64,000 bases of DNA from Mycobacterium sp. ACS1612 (GCF_001667505.1 NZ_LZHZ01000022.1:124001-188000), one strand, 5' to 3'. Shown: positions 8,124 to 16,693, counted from the first letter of the stretch. Notes: generated from the letters alone by a model not told the origin. Numbers and translations: made by a program.

Positions 8124-9806
8124 ATGTTCACACTCATCCTGATCGGCTTCCTGGGCGGCTTGATCACCGGCATCTCGCCGTGCATCCTTCCCGTGCTACC
8201 GGTGATCTTCTTCTCCGGCACCCCGAGCGGTGGGGTGAAGGCCCGGCCGTACCGCGTGATCGCCGGTCTGGTGCTGAGCTTTTCGGTTGTCACACTGATC
8301 GGCTCGGCGCTGCTGTCGCTGCTACGACTGCCTCAGGACGCGATCCGCTGGGTGGCGCTGGCGGCACTGGTGGCCATCGGCGTCGGGCTGATCTTCCCGA
8401 AATTCGAAGCGCTGCTGGAGAAACCGTTCTCCCGGCTGCCGCAGAAGCAGTTCGGTTCCGGCAGTAGCGGTTTTGGGCTCGGTCTGGCGTTGGGCGTGCT
8501 GTACGTGCCGTGCGCGGGCCCAGTGCTCGCGGCCATCGTGATCGCCGGTGCGACGGGGACGATCGGGCTGCCGACGGTGGCGTTGACGGTGTCGTTCGCG
8601 GTGGGCGCGGGCCTGCCGCTGCTGTTCTTCGCGCTCGCAGGCCGTCGCGTCGCTGAACGGGTCGCGGCGTTCCGCGAGCGCCAACGTGAAATCCGCATCG
8701 TCGCAGGCGTTGTCACCATCCTGCTGGCGGTGGCGCTGGTGTTCAACCTGCCCGCAGCGCTGCAACGCACCATCCCCGACTACACCGCCAAGCTGCAGGA
8801 GACCGTCGGCGGCGACGAGCAGCTCCGCGAGAAACTGAACCTCGGCGGTCTAATCAACGACCAGAACGAGGACCTGGCCAAGTGCACCAACGGCGCAGCG
8901 GAATTGGAGAGTTGCGGCACGGCGCCCGACATCAAAGGCATCACCGGATGGCTCAATACCCCCAACGGTGCGGCCGTCGACCTGAAATCGCTTCGCGGCA
9001 AAGTGGTCATCGTCGATTTCTGGGCCTACTCGTGCATCAACTGCCAGCGCGCGATCCCGCACATCGTCGACTGGTACCGGGCCTATAAGGACGCCGGCCT
9101 CGAAGTGATCGGCGTGCACACACCCGAATACGCATTCGAGCGTGAGCCACGCAACGTCGCCAGCGGTGCCCGCGACCTGAACATCACCTATCCGGTCGCG
9201 CTGGACACCAACTACGCGACGTGGACCAACTACCGCAATCGTTACTGGCCGGCCAAGTATCTGATCGACGCCGCCGGCACCGTCCGCCATATCAAGTTCG
9301 GCGAGGGCGACTATGCACAAACCGAAACGCTGATCCGTCAACTACTTTCGGATGTCCGGCCCGATGTCACGCTTCCGACCCCGACCGAGGCTGCCGACAC
9401 CACTCCCCCATCCGGCCTGACCCCGGAGACCTATCTGGGAGTCGGCAAGGTGGTCAATTACGGCGGCGGGCAGACCTATGACGAGGGCGAGGCTACATTC
9501 GACTACCCGGCCTGGCTGCCCGACGACACGTTCGCACTGCGGGGCGACTGGAAACTGGACTATCAGGGCGCGACGGCCGACGGATCGGGTGCCGGCATCA
9601 AATTGAGCTACCGCGCCCGCAATGTGTATCTGGTCGTCGGCGGCACAGGCACGGTGACCGTGACCCGCGACGGCGAGTCCAGGCAGATCCCAGTCAGCGG
9701 TCCGCCCACATTGCGCCAACTGGTCGGCGACGACGAGGTGCACCGGGCGACGGTCGAGGTCCAGTTGAGCGAAGGGCTGCAGGCGTTCTCGTTCACCTAT
9801 GGGTGA
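8124..9806 (+). CDS. dipZ: DipZ: CcdA-type membrane domain fused to a thioredoxin-like domain
   Basis: I start at ATG 8124 ([12 protein letters not shown], 560 residues), with GAAGGCGG about 9 bp before it; ATG 8106 is an alternative, and the frame upstream of that lies in the hairpins. Residues 1-210 form a six-helix CcdA domain with the two redox cysteines in SPCILPVLP and [10 protein letters not shown] TlpA/thioredoxin-like domain follows with active site SCINC in [16 protein letters not shown]. The last 140 residues form a beta-rich module. The protein should carry electrons from cytoplasmic thioredoxin to extracytoplasmic thiols. Next to mpt83-like in M. tuberculosis as well, by memory; here followed by an exported MsrA. 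Confidence 0.93.
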   Translation: MFTLILIGFLGGLITGISPCILPVLPVIFFSGTPSGGVKARPYRVIAGLVLSFSVVTLIGSALLSLLRLPQDAIRWVALAALVAIGVGLIFPKFEALLEKPFSRLPQKQFGSGSSGFGLGLALGVLYVPCAGPVLAAIVIAGATGTIGLPTVALTVSFAVGAGLPLLFFALAGRRVAERVAAFRERQREIRIVAGVVTILLAVALVFNLPAALQRTIPDYTAKLQETVGGDEQLREKLNLGGLINDQNEDLAKCTNGAAELESCGTAPDIKGITGWLNTPNGAAVDLKSLRGKVVIVDFWAYSCINCQRAIPHIVDWYRAYKDAGLEVIGVHTPEYAFEREPRNVASGARDLNITYPVALDTNYATWTNYRNRYWPAKYLIDAAGTVRHIKFGEGDYAQTETLIRQLLSDVRPDVTLPTPTEAADTTPPSGLTPETYLGVGKVVNYGGGQTYDEGEATFDYPAWLPDDTFALRGDWKLDYQGATADGSGAGIKLSYRARNVYLVVGGTGTVTVTRDGESRQIPVSGPPTLRQLVGDDEVHRATVEVQLSEGLQAFSFTYG

Positions 9807-9875
9807 GCGGCTCTGTCACACTTCAGTAAGGAAATCCCGCCGATCTTGGGCCGCCGTCGACGCTAGCCTCGACAT

Positions 9876-10604
9876 GTGAGCTTCAAAGAGCGCGGCCTCG
9901 CAGCCCTGACGCTGGTCGTCGCGTTCGGCGCGGCGCTGCTGGCGTTGCACATCGGCGTGGAGCCCTCGCCCCGCGCGAACGCGTCGGTCGATGTTCCCGG
10001 GCCCACCGTCGATGAGCCCGTGGGTCAACCGGGCGTTAGTGAGACCGCCGTGTTGGCGGGCGGCTGTTTCTGGGGCGTTCAGGGCGTCTTCCAGCATGTG
10101 AAGGGTGTGTCGGCGGCGGTCGCCGGCTACGCCGGCGGCGATGCGTCGACGGCTCACTACAAAACAGTGGGGACGGGCACCACAGGGCATGCCGAATCCG
10201 TGCGCGTTTCCTACGATCCCAGCCAGGTGACATTCGGCCAGCTGCTACATGTCTTCTTCGCGGTCGTTCACGATCCGACCCAGATCAACCGGCAAGGACC
10301 CGACGTCGGCGACCAGTATCGCTCGGCGATCTTCCCGCAGAACGACATGCAGCAGCGGGTTGCCGAGGCGTACATCGCGCAACTCAACCAAGCGAAGGTC
10401 TTCGACGCACCGGTTGTCACACAGACGAAGAGGGACTCCGGCTTCTTCCCCGCCGAGGACTACCACCAGGATTACCTGAGCGAACATCCGGCCGCGCTGT
10501 ACATCGCCACCTACGACATGCCGAAGGTCGACCAGCTGCGGCAACAGTTCCCGCAGTTGTATCGCGATCAGCCCGTGCTGGTGCACGCGGTCAACGCCGG
10601 CTAG
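9876..10604 (+). CDS. msrA: Exported peptide-methionine (S)-S-oxide reductase, single-Cys type
   Basis: The GTG at 9876 gives 242 residues. Residues 8-27 form a hydrophobic signal or anchor segment, so the enzyme should act outside the membrane. The MsrA active site GGCFWG has Cys64; other family marks are GYAGG, TGHAESVRVSYDP and YHQDYL. I find no other Cys in the protein, so the usual resolving cysteines are missing and regeneration must rely on an external thiol. DipZ, 69 bp upstream, is an obvious candidate partner (inference). Its 3' end overlaps the convergent sigma-factor gene by 14 bp. Confidence 0.9.
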   Translation: MSFKERGLAALTLVVAFGAALLALHIGVEPSPRANASVDVPGPTVDEPVGQPGVSETAVLAGGCFWGVQGVFQHVKGVSAAVAGYAGGDASTAHYKTVGTGTTGHAESVRVSYDPSQVTFGQLLHVFFAVVHDPTQINRQGPDVGDQYRSAIFPQNDMQQRVAEAYIAQLNQAKVFDAPVVTQTKRDSGFFPAEDYHQDYLSEHPAALYIATYDMPKVDQLRQQFPQLYRDQPVLVHAVNAG

Positions 10605-11421
10605 CCGCTGACGGATCGACGGTAGCCTCGATCTTGACGACAAGACCGTCCTGCACGGTCAACACCAACACCACCAACAGCGCGCGGCCCGCGTAACCGA
10701 GCACCTCTCCCGCGGGCCCGGTGACCAGAGTCAAGCCACCGCCGAGGAAGCGAAGAAGGTTGGGCGCCACCGCATCCCGGCCGTGGTTGATCTGCGGCGG
10801 GCCGCCGCCCACGAACGTCGCCGCGCCCCAGACGGTCGGGTCCAGCACAGCGGTCAGCGACTCCAGGTCACCGTTCGCACATGCGGTGATGAACTTCTCG
10901 GTGACGATCCTGTGCTCGACATCGGTGACGTCGGACGGCCGCGCCGCAGAGTCCGCGAACTTGGTCCTGGCCCGCCGCGCCAGTTGCCGGCAAGTGCCGA
11001 CCGGCCTGCCCACCGTCTCGGCGATCTCATCGAAAGGCATTGCGAACACGTCGTGCAGGATGAACGCCACCCGCTCAGCGGGGCTCAGCCGGCGTAGCAC
11101 TTCCAGCAATGCGGTGCGCACCTCATCGTCGAGGGTGACCCGATCGGCCGGGTCGGCGTCCCGCGCCGCGGGCGCATCGAGCCCGCCCATCTCGTCGGGT
11201 TGTTCGTGACGGGCCCGCGCTGACCGCAACTGGTCCAGACAGAGCCGCCCAGCGACAACGGTCAGCCAGGCGCGCACATCGTCGACGTGCGACGCGCGCG
11301 ACAGCCGAAGCAGCGCCTCCTGCGCGACGTCCTCCGCCTCCGCCACGTCACCAAGCATCTGATACGCGAGGTTCACCAGGTACGGGCGGTGGCTGCGCAC
11401 CGCGGCGTCTATCGGGCCCAC
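10591..11421 (-). CDS. ECF41-like RNA polymerase sigma factor with SnoaL-like C-terminal domain
   Basis: A 276-residue protein from GTG 11421. Region 2 (HRPYLVNLAYQMLGDVAEAEDVAQE, split by residues 10-35) and region 4 (LSPAERVAFILHDVFAMPFDEIAETVGR) are clear. The C-terminal 100 residues form a SnoaL-like domain, the mark of the ECF41 group, to which mycobacterial SigI and SigJ are related. ECF41 genes have no classic anti-sigma factor and usually sit beside a carboxymuconolactone decarboxylase, oxidoreductase or epimerase-type gene; here an NmrA-like NAD(P)-binding protein is divergent. The GTG is very close to a predicted start point, so the mRNA may be leaderless. Confidence 0.9.
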   Translation of the reverse strand: MGPIDAAVRSHRPYLVNLAYQMLGDVAEAEDVAQEALLRLSRASHVDDVRAWLTVVAGRLCLDQLRSARARHEQPDEMGGLDAPAARDADPADRVTLDDEVRTALLEVLRRLSPAERVAFILHDVFAMPFDEIAETVGRPVGTCRQLARRARTKFADSAARPSDVTDVEHRIVTEKFITACANGDLESLTAVLDPTVWGAATFVGGGPPQINHGRDAVAPNLLRFLGGGLTLVTGPAGEVLGYAGRALLVVLVLTVQDGLVVKIEATVDPSAASRR

Positions 11422-11429
11422 GAAGTAGT

Positions 11430-11456
11430 GACGAAACGCGGCCCGGAAAAGTTACC
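11430..11456 (-). promoter_or_regulatory. Candidate ECF promoter for the sigma-factor gene
   Basis: On the minus strand GGTAACT (11456-11450) is followed after 16 bp by CGTC (11433-11430), 9 bp before the GTG start. The reported ECF41 consensus, recalled as TGTCACA with CGTC about 17 bp later, is similar. The same arrangement with the same spacing faces the other way upstream of the divergent gene. Confidence 0.55.
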
Positions 11457-11466
11457 GCGGCCGCCA

Positions 11467-11493
11467 TGTAACTTTCCGTCGCGCGACGTCGTC
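11467..11493 (+). promoter_or_regulatory. Candidate ECF promoter for the NmrA-like gene
   Basis: TGTAACT (11467-11473), 16 bp, then CGTC (11490-11493), ending 9 bp before the ATG at 11503. It mirrors the element on the other strand at 11456-11430 in motif, spacing and distance to the start codon, which argues that one sigma factor reads both. Confidence 0.55.
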
Positions 11494-11502
11494 CTTGTCT
11501 TC

Positions 11503-12336
11503 ATGAACGCAATTCTCGTCACGGGCGCAACCGGCAACGTCGGCCGCCCACTGGTCCATGAACTCGCAGCGGCAGGCGCCGAGGTACGCGCCGTCACCCG
11601 GCAGCCGGACGCGCGCTTGCCCGACGGCGTCGCGGCGGTGCGCACCGCGACCGAGGGTCTGCCCGGTGCGACGGCGGTGTTCCTCAACTCGCGTGCGCTC
11701 GGTGATCAGCTCGAATCGCTCGTCGAGCAGGCGCGCGATCACGGTGTCATGCGACTCGTCGCCCTGTCGGCGATCAACGCGGACGACGATTTCGCGCGCC
11801 AACCGTCACGGTTCCGCGGCGACCGCAACAAAGAGGTCGAACAGCTCGTCGTCGACTCCGGCCTGGAATGGGTGAGCCTTCGCCCAACAGTTTTCGTCAC
11901 GAACTTCTTCGGCATGTGGGCGCCGCAGATCCAGGCGGGCGACGTGGTCAACGGGCCGTATGCAACCGCGTCGACCGCACCGATCGTCGACAAGGACATC
12001 TCTGCCGTTGCCGCCAAAGCGTTGCTCACCGACGACCTTGTCGGGCAGAGGATCCCGTTGACCGGCCCGCAGGCGTTCACCAACGCCGAACTCGTCGACA
12101 TCATCGGGTCGGTGCTGTCCCGGCCGTTGCGCTACCAGGAGGTGCCAGCCGACGTGGTGCGGCAACGCTTCATGGTGATCGGCTTCTCACCCGAGTTCGC
12201 CGACGCCTACCTCGCGTTCCTGGAAGCCACCGTCGACAAATCCGCGCCGGTCACGCACGACGTGGAGAAGATCCTCGGCAGACCGCCCTCGACGTTCGCC
12301 GATGCCGTGTCCACGCATAGGGAACTCTTCAAATAG
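11503..12336 (+). CDS. NmrA-like NAD(P)-binding protein (atypical SDR)
   Basis: ATG 11503 gives 277 residues starting MNAILVTGATGNVGRPLVHEL; the frame remains open upstream but the glycine-rich TGATGNVG motif is normally at the N-terminus. The pattern (Rossmann fold, ALSAINADDD, WVSLRPTVFVTNFF) fits the NmrA/HSCARG or azoreductase-like SDR group, whose members sense or use NAD(P)H; several lack the catalytic YxxxK. It is divergent from the ECF41-like sigma factor and followed after 15 bp by a Ddn-like gene, so both are probably in that sigma factor's regulon. Confidence 0.85.
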   Translation: MNAILVTGATGNVGRPLVHELAAAGAEVRAVTRQPDARLPDGVAAVRTATEGLPGATAVFLNSRALGDQLESLVEQARDHGVMRLVALSAINADDDFARQPSRFRGDRNKEVEQLVVDSGLEWVSLRPTVFVTNFFGMWAPQIQAGDVVNGPYATASTAPIVDKDISAVAAKALLTDDLVGQRIPLTGPQAFTNAELVDIIGSVLSRPLRYQEVPADVVRQRFMVIGFSPEFADAYLAFLEATVDKSAPVTHDVEKILGRPPSTFADAVSTHRELFK

Positions 12337-12351
12337 AAAGGGAGACAGACG

Positions 12352-12795
12352 ATGTCGGTGTTGCATCCGCCGCGCTACCTCAAGCCGATGAACAAATTCA
12401 TGATGGCCGTGCAGAAGCTCGGCATCCCCACCGGCCCTGCGATGGTGCTGACCGTGCCCGGCCGCAAGACCGGAAAGCCGCGCAGCACCCCGATGACGCC
12501 GTTCGAGCACGACGGCGATATGTACGTGGTGGCCGGTTATCCGGGTGCCGACTGGGCGTCCAACGCCCGAGCGGCAGGCGAGGGCACGCTGTCGCGCGGA
12601 CGCAAATCGCGGCGCGTGAAGATCGTCGAACTCGACGCCGCCCAATCCCGGCCTGTGCTGCGGGCTTTCGCGGTCAAGGTGCCCGTCGGCGTCGGATTCG
12701 CCAAACGCGCGGGCCTGGTCCGCGACGGCGCCCCGGACGAATTCGCCGCACTGGCGGGGCAACTCGCGGTGTTCCGGTTCGACCCCGGCGACTAG
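12352..12795 (+). CDS. Deazaflavin (F420)-dependent nitroreductase-family protein, Ddn-like
   Basis: A 147-residue protein with a clear ribosome site (AAAGGGAGA) before ATG 12352. MVLTVPGRKTGKPRSTPMTP is the typical cofactor-binding segment of the FDOR-A/Ddn group, followed by YVVAGYPGADW and WASNARA. These small split-barrel proteins reduce quinones or nitro compounds with reduced F420. Most end near this length. It directly follows the NmrA-like gene, which suggests a shared role in redox stress controlled by the ECF41-like sigma factor. Substrate unknown. Confidence 0.88.
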   Translation: MSVLHPPRYLKPMNKFMMAVQKLGIPTGPAMVLTVPGRKTGKPRSTPMTPFEHDGDMYVVAGYPGADWASNARAAGEGTLSRGRKSRRVKIVELDAAQSRPVLRAFAVKVPVGVGFAKRAGLVRDGAPDEFAALAGQLAVFRFDPGD

Positions 12796-12871
12796 CCTCG
12801 GCGGCGCGACCGAAGCAGCCACGGATGTCGTGCCCGCCCGGTTGAACAGCCATGGGTCTGCCCGGGGGACA

Positions 12872-13684
12872 TCAGCTGATCGTGACCGGCCCCGCCTGAG
12901 AAGCGCGCTGCACCACGACGTCACCGGATGCGGTCTGCGCATGCACGATGAGCGTCTCGTCGCCCTCCGCGGGGCCGTCCGATTGCGTCAGCGAGTTGCG
13001 GACCTCACCTGATCTGGTGTGCACGTCGAGTTTGGCCGCGGTGCCTTCGGCGATACCGACGACGACGTCGCCGCTGGCGGTCTGCGCCGACACGCCGCCG
13101 CTGACGGCGTGTGCGACATTGACGTCCCCGGAGGCGGTCCGCGTGCTGAGTTGCCCGCGCAGTCGCCGAACCACCACCGACCCGCTGGCTGCGCGGAACT
13201 TCATGTCGCCGTCGAGGCTGCCGATCACGGCGTCGCCGGACGCCGTCGACACCGATGCCGACCCGGCGACAATGGCAGCCGTGACGCCGCCGGATGCGCT
13301 GTCCACCTTGAGGTTTCCCAGCACCGAGCCCACCTCGACGTCTCCGCTCGCGGACGCGAACTTGCAGTCGGCATAGCCGCCATCGGCTGTGACGTCCGCC
13401 GACGCCGCTGCCGCATTGAACCGCGAACCGGATGGCAACGCGATGTCGACGACCACCGCGCCCCTGCGCGGGAACGAGAATCCGCGCCGACTCGACACCA
13501 GCAGGGCGCCGTTTGCGAAGTCGACACGCACTTGTTCGGCGGCCCTGACATCGTGGCTGCACGATTCGTCACGGGGTCGCACCTCGACGACCGTGTCGGC
13601 GCGCTCACTGGCGACCAGGTGCACCGACCCGGCCGAGATCTCCACCGTCGCGGTGATCGGTTGTGGGGTATCGAATTTCGGCAT
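12872..13684 (-). CDS. DUF4097 beta-strand repeat protein
   Basis: A 270-residue protein from ATG 13684. The C-terminal two thirds repeat an ASGDV-type unit (SASGDVEVG, SASGGVTAA, TASGDAVIG, AASGSVVV, TASGDVNVA, TASGDVVVG, TASGDVVVQ) every 18-25 residues, the signature of the DUF4097 family, predicted to form a right-handed beta solenoid. No signal peptide or anchor is visible. The gene starts 26 bp after the ribbon-helix-helix gene and is probably transcribed with it. Function unknown. Confidence 0.88.
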   Translation of the reverse strand: MPKFDTPQPITATVEISAGSVHLVASERADTVVEVRPRDESCSHDVRAAEQVRVDFANGALLVSSRRGFSFPRRGAVVVDIALPSGSRFNAAAASADVTADGGYADCKFASASGDVEVGSVLGNLKVDSASGGVTAAIVAGSASVSTASGDAVIGSLDGDMKFRAASGSVVVRRLRGQLSTRTASGDVNVAHAVSGGVSAQTASGDVVVGIAEGTAAKLDVHTRSGEVRNSLTQSDGPAEGDETLIVHAQTASGDVVVQRASQAGPVTIS

Positions 13685-13710
13685 CGCTTCTCCTGATCGG
13701 TGGTGTGGAA

Positions 13711-14181
13711 TCAGCGGACCCAGCCGCTGAAGTGCTTACCGGCCTCACCGCGCGGCCGTCGCGGTCCGCCGAGCGCGGCGGTGACGGCACGAACCAGCCA
13801 CGCGTTCACCGACAGCCCGTCACCGCGTGCGGCCGCGTCGACTCGGGTTCGCAGGTGCTCCGGCAGCCGCAGCGTCACCCGCCACGTGCCGCCGTCGTCG
13901 TCTGATTCCGGCACGATGACGGTGGGCGTCTCACCCACGGTGCCCGACGACACCGTGAACTCCGGGTCGCGTCCACGCAACCGGACGTCGACCGCCCCAG
14001 GCGCCAACTCGCGGGTGATCTGCTCGGCCGCCTCGGACAAGGCTTCGAGCAGGGCCAGCCGGATGGCGGACTCCAGCGGTGCGGCCAGCCGCTCGGCGAG
14101 CGCTTCGGCATCCGGTCCCCCTGCGGCGGCCGCCACCGACAAATCGTGGCGTACGCCGTCCACGTACGGCTGCAAGTTCAT
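13711..14181 (-). CDS. Ribbon-helix-helix (HicB/Arc-like) regulator
   Basis: A 156-residue protein. Residues 105-140 (WRVTLRLPEHLRTRVDAAAR, then GLSVNAWLVRAV) form a ribbon-helix-helix DNA-binding domain. The N-terminal half is acidic and helical and may bind a partner. RHH genes next to DUF4097 genes are common in actinobacteria and are often labelled as HicB-family antitoxins, but no toxin gene is visible here. A perfect palindrome lies 9 bp before the start codon, as expected for autoregulation. Confidence 0.82.
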   Translation of the reverse strand: MNLQPYVDGVRHDLSVAAAAGGPDAEALAERLAAPLESAIRLALLEALSEAAEQITRELAPGAVDVRLRGRDPEFTVSSGTVGETPTVIVPESDDDGGTWRVTLRLPEHLRTRVDAAARGDGLSVNAWLVRAVTAALGGPRRPRGEAGKHFSGWVR

Positions 14182-14189
14182 GACGTCAT

Positions 14190-14212
14190 GGTGACATCAA
14201 TTTGATGTCACC
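14190..14212. promoter_or_regulatory. Palindromic operator upstream of the RHH gene
   Basis: GGTGACATCAA (14190-14200) and TTGATGTCACC (14202-14212) are perfect 11-bp inverted arms around a single central base, beginning 9 bp upstream of the RHH start codon. Ribbon-helix-helix proteins bind as dimers of dimers to such sites, so this is the likely autoregulatory operator. Confidence 0.7.
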
Positions 14213-14219
14213 ACAAGTG

Positions 14220-14384
14220 TCAGCCTGACGGAAAGGTGGCTCTCAGCTGCTCCAGCAAGCCGTAGAGATCGACTTGGCCACGGCGGGCGGCCAGCACGTC
14301 GCCCTGGAACCGGTCGATGTAAATGCCCGCGACCGACACCTTGGCCCCGGTCGGCGCGATCCCGCGAACTCTTCGGAGTGGCAT
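14220..14384 (-). pseudogene. C-terminal fragment of a SnoaL-like protein
   Basis: From ATG 14384 the frame encodes 54 residues (MPLRRVRGIAPTGAKVSVAG, then IYIDRF and GQVDLYGLLEQL). This reads like the last strands and C-terminal helix of SnoaL-like ester-cyclase proteins, where a PPTGK-V-V-GI-I-RF segment precedes W/VD--GLL-QL. The normal N-terminal 80 residues are absent, so it is most likely a gene remnant. A functional small protein cannot be excluded. Confidence 0.5.
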
Positions 14385-14422
14385 CTTGTTTCTCTGACCC
14401 GAAATTCGGGCAGCATCAATGG

Positions 14423-15706
14423 ATGCCCGCAGTGTTGTGGTTCCGACGCGATCTGCGGCTGTCCGATCTGCCCGCGCTGCTCGACGCGGCGGCCGTCGAC
14501 GGCGAGGTGCTGGCCTGCTACGTCCTGGATCCACGGCTCGAGGCTTCATCAGGCCCGCGCCGCCTGCAGCACCTGTACGACGCGCTGCGCGACGTCCATG
14601 ACCGCCTCGACGGCAACCTGCTGGTCGCCCGCGGCCGCCCCGAACAACGAATTCCCCAGCTGGCCAACGCGATCGGTGCCGCGTCGGTACATGTGTCGGC
14701 GGACTACACGCCGTTCGGCCGGCGCCGCGACGACGCGGTCCGCGATGCGCTCGGCGACGTCGCGTTGGAGGAGTCGGGTTCGCCGTACCTGGTGTCGCCC
14801 GGCCGGGTCACCAAGGGCGACGGCACGCCGTACCGAGTCTTCAGCCCGTTCTACGAGGCCTGGCGGCGACACGGTTGGCGCACACCGGCCAGCTCCGGTG
14901 CAGACTCCGCACGTTGGATCGACCCGACCGACCTGGCGGGCGGCGTCGACATCCCCGACACCGGGACGACATTGGAGCTGCCCGCAGGCGAGATGGCCGC
15001 CGTCGCGCAATGGGCGAAATTCGTTGCCAGCGGCCTGAATACCTACGCCGAGGACCGCAACCGGCCGGACCTCGACGCGACCAGCCGGATGTCGGCGCAC
15101 CTGAAGTTCGGCGCCATCCACCCCCGCACCATGGCCGTCGATCTGGGTCGCGGCATGGGCGCGCAGGCCTACCTTCGCGAATTGGCGTTCCGCGACTTCT
15201 ACGCCACGGTGCTCTACGACCGTCCCGACAGCGCGTGGTGGAACTGGAACAAGGCGTTCGACGCCATCGAAGTCGACGAGAACGACACGCTGTTCACCGC
15301 GTGGAAAGAAGGCAGGACGGGTTACCCGATTGTCGACGCCGGTATGCGGCAGCTGGCCGCGACCGGTTGGATGCACAACCGGGTGCGGATGATCGTGGCG
15401 TCGTTTCTGGTCAAGGATCTGCACCTGCCCTGGCAATGGGGTGCGCGATGGTTTCTCGAGCAGTTGGTCGACGGCGACATGGCCAACAACCAACACGGGT
15501 GGCAATGGGCGGCGGGCTGCGGCACGGACGCCGCGCCGTACTTCCGGGTTTTCAATCCGACGACACAGGCGGTCAAGTTCGACCCGGACGGTGTTTACGT
15601 GCGACGGTGGGTGCCTGAGATCGACGACGGCGACTACCCCGAGCCGATCGTCGACCACGCCGCCGAACGCAAAGAGGCGCTGCGGCGCTACAGCCAGGTC
15701 GGCTGA
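14423..15706 (+). CDS. phr: Deoxyribodipyrimidine photolyase (cryptochrome/photolyase family)
   Basis: ATG 14423 gives 427 residues starting MPAVLWFRRDLRLSDLPAL, the correct N-terminus for this family; the frame extends 45 bp further but without family sequence. The photolyase alpha/beta domain is followed by the FAD-binding helical domain, with HLKFGAIHPRT, LRELAFRDFYATVL, GYPIVDAGMRQL, WMHNRVRMIVASFL and NQHGWQWAAGCGTDAAPYFRVFNP, all conserved in class I CPD photolyases. It should repair cyclobutane pyrimidine dimers with light. M. tuberculosis lacks such a gene as I recall, while free-living mycobacteria have it. It ends 1 bp from the convergent SDR gene. Confidence 0.93.
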   Translation: MPAVLWFRRDLRLSDLPALLDAAAVDGEVLACYVLDPRLEASSGPRRLQHLYDALRDVHDRLDGNLLVARGRPEQRIPQLANAIGAASVHVSADYTPFGRRRDDAVRDALGDVALEESGSPYLVSPGRVTKGDGTPYRVFSPFYEAWRRHGWRTPASSGADSARWIDPTDLAGGVDIPDTGTTLELPAGEMAAVAQWAKFVASGLNTYAEDRNRPDLDATSRMSAHLKFGAIHPRTMAVDLGRGMGAQAYLRELAFRDFYATVLYDRPDSAWWNWNKAFDAIEVDENDTLFTAWKEGRTGYPIVDAGMRQLAATGWMHNRVRMIVASFLVKDLHLPWQWGARWFLEQLVDGDMANNQHGWQWAAGCGTDAAPYFRVFNPTTQAVKFDPDGVYVRRWVPEIDDGDYPEPIVDHAAERKEALRRYSQVG

Positions 15707-16543
15707 CTACTTGACGGTGAGTCCGGCGTCGACGGGCAATTGGATCCCCGTGATGTAGCGGCCGGATTCCGCGCACAGATACAGCATCGCCTCGCTGATG
15801 TCGGCCGCATCGATCAGCTGGACCGGCAGCAGGTTGTCGAATGCGGCCAACGCCTCGGGATGCTTGCCGAAGTACTGCTCGGCATATTCATTCATCAGCA
15901 TCGGCGTCGCCACCCCGGTCGGGTGCACGGTGTTCACTCGAATGTTCTTCTCGGCGAGCGCTTTTGCGTAGTACCGCATCAGCCCGATGACTCCGTGTTT
16001 GGCGGCTTGGTAGCCGGCCAGCCCATGGTTGAGAAGGTCGTAACTCACACACAGGCCGTTGAGACCGGCCGTTGAACTCGTGATGACGATGGCTCCGCCG
16101 TCGCCTTGCTCGACGAGTACAGGTAGCGCCGCCTCGATGGTGTAGTAGACACCGTTGAGCAGGACGTCGACCGCGTCGACGTAGCAGGCGACGGCATTGA
16201 GGTCCTCGTCGGCCGCGGGCAGGATTCCGGCGTTCGCCAGCACGAAGTCCAGTCGACCGAGTTCCGCTACGCCCTTGGCGACCACGGCCTTGAGGCGTTC
16301 GAAGTCGCGGACGTCGCCCTGCTCTGCAACGATCCGCCTGCCGGTCTTCTCGACGAGGTTGACGGTCTCGTCGAGATCTTCAGGCCGGGCCAACGGGTAA
16401 GGCACGCTGGCTATCTGTTCGCAGAGGTCGACGGCGATGATGTCGGCGCCCTCTTCGGCGAACCTGACCGCATGCGAACGGCCCTGCCCCCGTGCCGCGC
16501 CGGTGATGAACGCGACCTTGCCCTCCAATAGCCCCGCCATCAC
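15707..16543 (-). CDS. Mycofactocin-type SDR family oxidoreductase
   Basis: The 278-residue SDR has the cofactor motif TGAARGQGRSHAVRFAEEGAD, NAG at about 104-106, catalytic Ser in ITSSTAG and YQAAKHGVIG (YxxxK). The insertion QIASVPYPLARPEDLDETV between strands 2 and 3 is the mark of mycofactocin-associated SDRs, which keep NAD(H) bound and pass electrons to mycofactocin. The substrate is probably a secondary alcohol, not identifiable from sequence. ATG 16543 or the next codon (MM) could start it. No neighbour suggests a pathway. Confidence 0.88.
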   Translation of the reverse strand: MMAGLLEGKVAFITGAARGQGRSHAVRFAEEGADIIAVDLCEQIASVPYPLARPEDLDETVNLVEKTGRRIVAEQGDVRDFERLKAVVAKGVAELGRLDFVLANAGILPAADEDLNAVACYVDAVDVLLNGVYYTIEAALPVLVEQGDGGAIVITSSTAGLNGLCVSYDLLNHGLAGYQAAKHGVIGLMRYYAKALAEKNIRVNTVHPTGVATPMLMNEYAEQYFGKHPEALAAFDNLLPVQLIDAADISEAMLYLCAESGRYITGIQLPVDAGLTVK

Positions 16544-16693
16544 GATTCCCCCTTCGGCGCGCAGATGACGCTACGCCGCCGACGAGCGCGCGATCCAGCA
16601 AACCGACAAAGGTGAACGCGCCGGGTGTACGGCCGCGCGTAGTAGACCTATGCCAAAATGTCTGAAGATCGCCCTAGACCGTGAGGAGCAACC

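Noticed and set aside
13005..13376. Repeated short motifs that could look like a tandem DNA repeat or CRISPR
   Set aside because: They are the degenerate ASGDV codons of the DUF4097 protein, with irregular spacing and no identical repeats.
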